Shown one piece after another: positions 31,085-35,073 of a stretch of DNA of 35,073 bases; within the stretch, counting starts at the first letter, position 1, and each line of letters begins with the position of its first letter. Under the pieces are notes generated by a model. That model was given only the letters and a program-made list of their open reading frames with translations. It did not search any database and was not told where the DNA came from. Both the position numbers and the translations under genes were made by a program. Origin of the DNA: Duganella sp. Root1480D1 (GTDB lineage: Bacteria; Pseudomonadota; Gammaproteobacteria; Burkholderiales; Burkholderiaceae_D); NCBI RefSeq assembly GCF_001427305.1, contig NZ_LMFZ01000007.1, positions 1 to 35,073 of the forward strand, in the 5' to 3' direction.

Positions 31085-32787
31085 GCCCTCCCTTCGGCTG
31101 CACGCGGCATGGCCACCACCTGCGCACCTGCCCTGCCCTGGCCAGGCTGCATCGCCTGCATTACTTCCGCCACGGTGCCGAAGTGCTGCACGCGGCCGCC
31201 ATCGAGTACCAGCATCTTGTCCATGTGCTGCACCAGGGTACTGCGGTGCGTAACCACGATCACGGTTACCTGTCCGCTCAGGGCCTTCAATGCATCGGCA
31301 AGCGCCAGTTCACCAGCGCCATCCAGGTTGGAGTTTGGTTCGTCCAGCACCAGCAGCTTGGGATCGCCGTACAGGGCACGCGCCAACGCAATACGCTGTC
31401 GCTGGCCGGGCGACAGCATGACACCCATGCCGTCGATCTGGGTGTCGTAGCCTTGTGGCAGCCCTAAAATGAGCGCATGCACGCCGGCGCGCTGCGCTGC
31501 CAGCACCACCTTTTCCGCATCGGCTTCGCCCAGCCGCGCAATGTTGTCCGCCACAGTGCCAGGGAACAGTTCAACATCCTGCGGCAGGTAACCAAGCCAA
31601 GGCCCAAGTTCATGGCGCGGCCATTGGGCCAGGTCCACGCCGTCCAGGCGCACCGTGCCAGTATTCGGCGTCCAGAGCCCCGTCAGCAACCGCGCCAAGG
31701 TTGACTTGCCGGCTCCGCTGGCACCGATAATGGCCAGCGATTCGCCGGGCTCCAGGCTGAATGTGACGCCTGCCAGTATCATCCGCTCGCTTTGCAGCGG
31801 GCGGAACACCAGGCCCTGTGCCTGCAACCTGCCAACGGGCGCGGGCAGTTTCATGCGCTCCGGCTGCTCGCCGGCGGCTCCCAGCAAATCGGTCAGCCGC
31901 GCGAAGCCAAGGCGCGCCTCAGCCAGCGTGCGCCAGCTTCCTACCACCTGTTCCACCGGCGACAATGCCCTGCCTAACAGCACAGTGGTCGCTACCAGGA
32001 TGCCGGGCGTGCCTTCGCCGCTAATCACCAGGTAGGCGCCCAGCGCCTGCATCATGATCTGCACCAATTGCCGTGTCATGCGCGTGAAGGCCGCCATCGC
32101 CACCGATTTTCGTGCTGTCGCGCCCTGCAGTTCGGAGACCCTGGCATTCTGGCCCTGCCAGCGCCCAATCAATGCGTCGGACATGCCGAGCGACTGTACC
32201 ACTTCGGCATTTTGCAAGGACGACTCAAGGTAGCGCGTGGCCTTGGCGGCTTCTTTCTGCAGCGTTTCGATGCCACGCCGCGTAATACGATCGTTCAACA
32301 CCGCCAGGACCAGCATCAACACCGAGGCTGAGGCTGCCGTCGCCCCAAGCAGCGGGTGGGCCAGCCAGATCACGGCAACATACACCACCGCCCACGGCGT
32401 ATCGAACAATGCCAACAAGCCTTGCGCCGAAAACAGATTGCGCAATGCAGCCACATCGCGCAAGCCTTCGGCAGATGTGCGCCCGACGCCGCGTGCCGAT
32501 CTTTCCAGCATCGCCTTGACGACGACGGGCGACAGTTGTTCGGCGATCAGGTTGCCGATCACGCCCTGCAAGCGGCTGCGCAGGTAATCGAGCATCAACA
32601 TCAAGCCAAGGGCGATCACCATGCCAAGCGACAGCACCAGCAAGGTTTCCTTGCTCTGGCTGGCAAGCACGCGGTCAAAGACCTGCAGCATGAAGAGAGC
32701 AGGTGCCAGCAGCAACAGGTTGACGAGGAAAGAAAACGCCGCGACAACCAGCAGCGGGCGCTTAAGGAGCTGAAAGAGTGGTTTCAT
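31081..32787 (-). CDS. Type I secretion ABC transporter, permease/ATPase (PrtD/HlyB type)
   Basis: A 568-residue half-transporter that drives export of the adjacent RTX protein. The membrane domain covers about residues 1-300 (LLVVAAFSFLVNLLLLAPALFMLQVFDRVL at its start, a hallmark of the PrtD type). There is no N-terminal peptidase (C39 or C39-like) domain. The nucleotide-binding domain (about 325-545) has Walker A GASGAGKST, a signature reading LSPGQRQRIALARAL (Pro for the usual Gly), Walker B LLVLDEPNSNLD and the switch His in VVTHRST. GGGG precedes the ATG. It lies 24 bases after the adhesin stop and overlaps the adaptor gene by 4 bases. Confidence 0.95.
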   Translation of the reverse strand: MKPLFQLLKRPLLVVAAFSFLVNLLLLAPALFMLQVFDRVLASQSKETLLVLSLGMVIALGLMLMLDYLRSRLQGVIGNLIAEQLSPVVVKAMLERSARGVGRTSAEGLRDVAALRNLFSAQGLLALFDTPWAVVYVAVIWLAHPLLGATAASASVLMLVLAVLNDRITRRGIETLQKEAAKATRYLESSLQNAEVVQSLGMSDALIGRWQGQNARVSELQGATARKSVAMAAFTRMTRQLVQIMMQALGAYLVISGEGTPGILVATTVLLGRALSPVEQVVGSWRTLAEARLGFARLTDLLGAAGEQPERMKLPAPVGRLQAQGLVFRPLQSERMILAGVTFSLEPGESLAIIGASGAGKSTLARLLTGLWTPNTGTVRLDGVDLAQWPRHELGPWLGYLPQDVELFPGTVADNIARLGEADAEKVVLAAQRAGVHALILGLPQGYDTQIDGMGVMLSPGQRQRIALARALYGDPKLLVLDEPNSNLDGAGELALADALKALSGQVTVIVVTHRSTLVQHMDKMLVLDGGRVQHFGTVAEVMQAMQPGQGRAGAQVVAMPRAAEGRA

Positions 32788-32811
32788 GATTGGCCCCGTC
32801 CTGTTCGCAAA

Positions 32812-35073
32812 TCATGAACCAACCCTGATGTCGTTCTGGTTGAACGTGTCGGCCGGATTTTCCAGCGTCAGCGTCGCAAACAGGGTACGGTTGGCCGCGC
32901 CCAGGCCATCCGAATCGTAGTACAGGTTGCCTGTGGCGCTGTCATAGATCACCCTCACCCCGGCGGCCACGACATCGGCTGAACCGCCGCCTGCGGACGC
33001 CGCGAACTCGGACGACGACAGCAGGTTGCCTGCCGATGTCGTGATGCCGGTAAAGGTAGCCAGCGACAATTCGATCCAGTCGCCGCTCGCCGCCGGTCCC
33101 GAGGCGTTGAAGTCGGTGATCGCATCAACTGCGTTGGGCGCCGTATCGAAGACGAAGGTGTCGTGGCCTGCCCCACCGGTGAGCATATCGGCCCCCGTTC
33201 CGCCAACGATGCGGTCATCGCCCGCCTGGCCGTTGATCACGTCGCTACCGCCACCACCGCGTATTTGGTCGGAGGAGGCTGAGCCGGTCAGGTTATCGGC
33301 GAAAGCAGTGCCAATAACGCCTTCGAAGCCCGTGTATGTGTCGGTGCCAAGTCCTGCCGCGCTGCCTGCAAAGGTACCCGGGCCGTTGTTCACCAGTGTG
33401 AACGTGATGCCTGCAGTGCCATCCGAGAAGTCGAGCAGGTCGCTGCCGCCCTTGCCGTCGAGGATGTCATTGCCCGCTCCGCCGCGGACGACATCATTGC
33501 CGGCACTGCCGTTGATGGTATCTGCCAGCGTTGTGCCGATCACCCCTTCCATATTCATATAGCTATCGGTGCCAAGGGCGCCGGCACCTCCCGTGCTCAC
33601 AAATGCTCCGCTCTGCACCAGGGTGAAATTCAACGCCGCAGTGCCATCGGAAAAGTCGAGCATGTCCTCACTGCCAGCGCCGCCATCCATCTTGTCGTCG
33701 CCCAGTCCCCCGGTCATTACGTCGTTTCCTGCGCCACCCGACAATTGGTCATCGCCCCCGTTCCCGGACAGCAGGTCATTGCCGGCGGAGCCATTCAAGG
33801 TGTCGGCCGCATTGCCTGTTCCGCCAATGAAAACATCGCCTGCCGCGCCGCCGGTCACGCTATCTGGACCACCGCCGGCATCGATGTACGAGGCCTGATA
33901 GGAACCAGCGGTACTGAGGTCAATCGTGTCGCCTGTGCTGTTGTTGTTTGTCGCGGCCCGGACGTCGATCATTACCGAGGCTGTCGCACTGCCGCCGGCG
34001 CCGTCCGACACCGTGTATTGGAAACTGCCGCTTGTAGCGCTGTTGTTACTGGTGAAGCTGATTGTGCCCGCAGTTGCGTTCAGGGTAAGGCCTGTGATGC
34101 CGGTACCGCCGCTAACGCCGGTGATCGCCAGTGCATAGCCATCAATGTCGGTATCGTTGCCGAGCAATGCACTGGTTGAAATCGTGACAAAAGTATTGTT
34201 GGAAACGATGATACGGTCAGCCACACCGACGGGAGGCTGATTGTTGGCGACAACCGTGATCGCTGCAATGTCGGCAGTGGTCGAAAATGCCGAGCTGCCG
34301 CCATTGATGGAAGTATCGGCTTTGGCTCCTGCGGTGCCACTGGTTCCATCCCAGGCGCGGAACGTGACGCCGTCGCTGATCGTGCCGCTGTAACTCGTGT
34401 TCCCCTGGAAGTAGACCCGCGTATTCGCATCCGCCGACAACAGCAATGCAGAAGAATTCGAGACGCTGCCAACGGTCAACCACGTAGTCCCGCCATTCGT
34501 GGAATACCACCAAGTTCCGCTAGCGGCGTTCGTGGCAGTTAATGCGATACCGGTCACCGCGCCGTTGTCCGCATCTATCACGTTGTCGAGACCACCACTC
34601 GGTGGGTTCAAGTTAACCAGGCTCGATACGAGCGTGCCAACCGCGCCACTTGGCCCGCCGGCATTCTGGAGAACGTTTGCCAGAACGGGAGTCGCTGCGG
34701 AGATCAAGACTGGCGCATCGTTAGTGCCGGTAACGGTGAACTTCACAGTTCCTGGTGTCGTGGCCGTACCGTCGCTCACGCCGTAATTGACCACCACATC
34801 CAGCGTCTGGCCTGCCGCCAAGCTCTGATAAGCGGAATGACTCGGGTCCAGCGTAAAGCTGTGCGCATCAGCGTCGTAAGTCACACCGGCTGGCAGCGGC
34901 GCGGGTACCGACACCACTGCGAGCGTCGTACCAGCATCGACATCCGATGCATTGGCCAGCGCATTGAGCGTCACCGTAGCACCGTCTTCGGTCGCGTCGC
35001 CAGTGACCGCCCCCGTCACCACCGGCGCATCGTTAGTGCCGGTAACGGTGAACTTCACAGTTCCTGGTGTCGT
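32812..35073 (-). CDS. RTX/VCBS-repeat adhesin, C-terminal part (5' end beyond the window)
   Basis: At least 754 residues; the frame stays open to the window edge, so the start is not seen. From the left of the protein: VCBS-type beta domains of 104 residues ending TVTGTNDAP; a region LVSSLVNLNPPSGGLDNVIDAD to about residue 270; a cadherin-like domain (PPVGVADRIIVSNNTFVT to ASVMIDV); then three blocks of calcium-binding nonapeptides (for example LSGGAGNDV, VRGGAGNDI, LTGGAGHDT). It ends in a type I secretion tail around HDTFVFDTAPNAVDAITDF and FNQNDIRVGS. It should be a secreted or surface calcium-folded adhesin exported by the two downstream genes. Codon use is less GC-biased than in its neighbours. 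Confidence 0.93.
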   Translation of the reverse strand, partial: TTPGTVKFTVTGTNDAPVVTGAVTGDATEDGATVTLNALANASDVDAGTTLAVVSVPAPLPAGVTYDADAHSFTLDPSHSAYQSLAAGQTLDVVVNYGVSDGTATTPGTVKFTVTGTNDAPVLISAATPVLANVLQNAGGPSGAVGTLVSSLVNLNPPSGGLDNVIDADNGAVTGIALTATNAASGTWWYSTNGGTTWLTVGSVSNSSALLLSADANTRVYFQGNTSYSGTISDGVTFRAWDGTSGTAGAKADTSINGGSSAFSTTADIAAITVVANNQPPVGVADRIIVSNNTFVTISTSALLGNDTDIDGYALAITGVSGGTGITGLTLNATAGTISFTSNNSATSGSFQYTVSDGAGGSATASVMIDVRAATNNNSTGDTIDLSTAGSYQASYIDAGGGPDSVTGGAAGDVFIGGTGNAADTLNGSAGNDLLSGNGGDDQLSGGAGNDVMTGGLGDDKMDGGAGSEDMLDFSDGTAALNFTLVQSGAFVSTGGAGALGTDSYMNMEGVIGTTLADTINGSAGNDVVRGGAGNDILDGKGGSDLLDFSDGTAGITFTLVNNGPGTFAGSAAGLGTDTYTGFEGVIGTAFADNLTGSASSDQIRGGGGSDVINGQAGDDRIVGGTGADMLTGGAGHDTFVFDTAPNAVDAITDFNASGPAASGDWIELSLATFTGITTSAGNLLSSSEFAASAGGGSADVVAAGVRVIYDSATGNLYYDSDGLGAANRTLFATLTLENPADTFNQNDIRVGS
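34712..35073. repeat. Tandem 312-bp repeat in the adhesin gene
   Basis: Bases 34712-34761 are identical over 50 bases to 35024-35073, 312 bases away, and the match continues to the window edge. The period equals one 104-residue VCBS domain (each ends VKFTVTGTNDAPV). At least one full unit and the beginning of the next are visible. More copies are probably present beyond the edge. Confidence 0.85.

Overview
The window looks like chromosomal DNA of a GC-rich betaproteobacterium, most likely an Oxalobacteraceae member of the Massilia/Duganella/Janthinobacterium type. This is an inference from gene content, protein style and codon use (strong G/C at third positions), not from a marker gene. Nearly all of it is densely packed housekeeping and signalling genes. 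I see no insertion sequence, prophage or CRISPR array.

Layout. Positions 1-58 hold a perfect 28-bp-arm palindrome. Positions 76-3344 (minus) carry a run of ybaK, plsY, a FrnE/DsbA-like oxidoreductase, a GAF-GGDEF cyclase and a DUF427 protein. A divergent endonuclease/phosphatase-family gene follows, then a PAS-PAS-PAS-GGDEF-EAL protein, then a divergent two-gene RND efflux operon (7046-11382). Positions 11434-14415 (minus) form an apparent operon: ogt, xerD, a 57-residue gene and an exported SH3-like protein. Positions 14741-18442 hold a TRAP-type dicarboxylate binding protein (dctP) divergent from its likely sensor/regulator pair dctS-dctR. Next come queG with a membrane GGDEF protein (minus), and tsaE-amiC-yeaD (plus). 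These are followed by an alpha-carbonic anhydrase with a coiled-coil extension and a DedA protein (minus). Then come a periplasmic cyclophilin, mutL, miaA and a CAT-anticodon tRNA (plus). The right end (29744-35073, minus) is a type I secretion locus: an RTX/VCBS adhesin cut by the window edge, its ABC exporter and its HlyD-family adaptor.

How the genes work together. Three GGDEF proteins, each with a GG(D/E)E(F/L) active site and an RxxD inhibitory site, lie in the same window as a secreted repeat-rich adhesin. A c-di-GMP link to adhesion is plausible but is inference only. DctS/DctR/DctP form a dicarboxylate sensing and uptake unit whose membrane subunits (dctQ, dctM) are absent here. Neither the RND pump nor the type I system has an outer-membrane TolC-type partner in the window.

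I did not find a clear-cut undescribed system. The points most worth a second look are: a probable C-terminal frameshift in the EAL domain; the 57-residue gene coupled to an exported protein behind xerD; the unusual carbonic anhydrase; a possibly leaderless mutL behind a terminator-like hairpin; a structured 240-bp tail between dctP and its terminator; and near-identical 312-bp tandem repeats in the adhesin that run off the window end.
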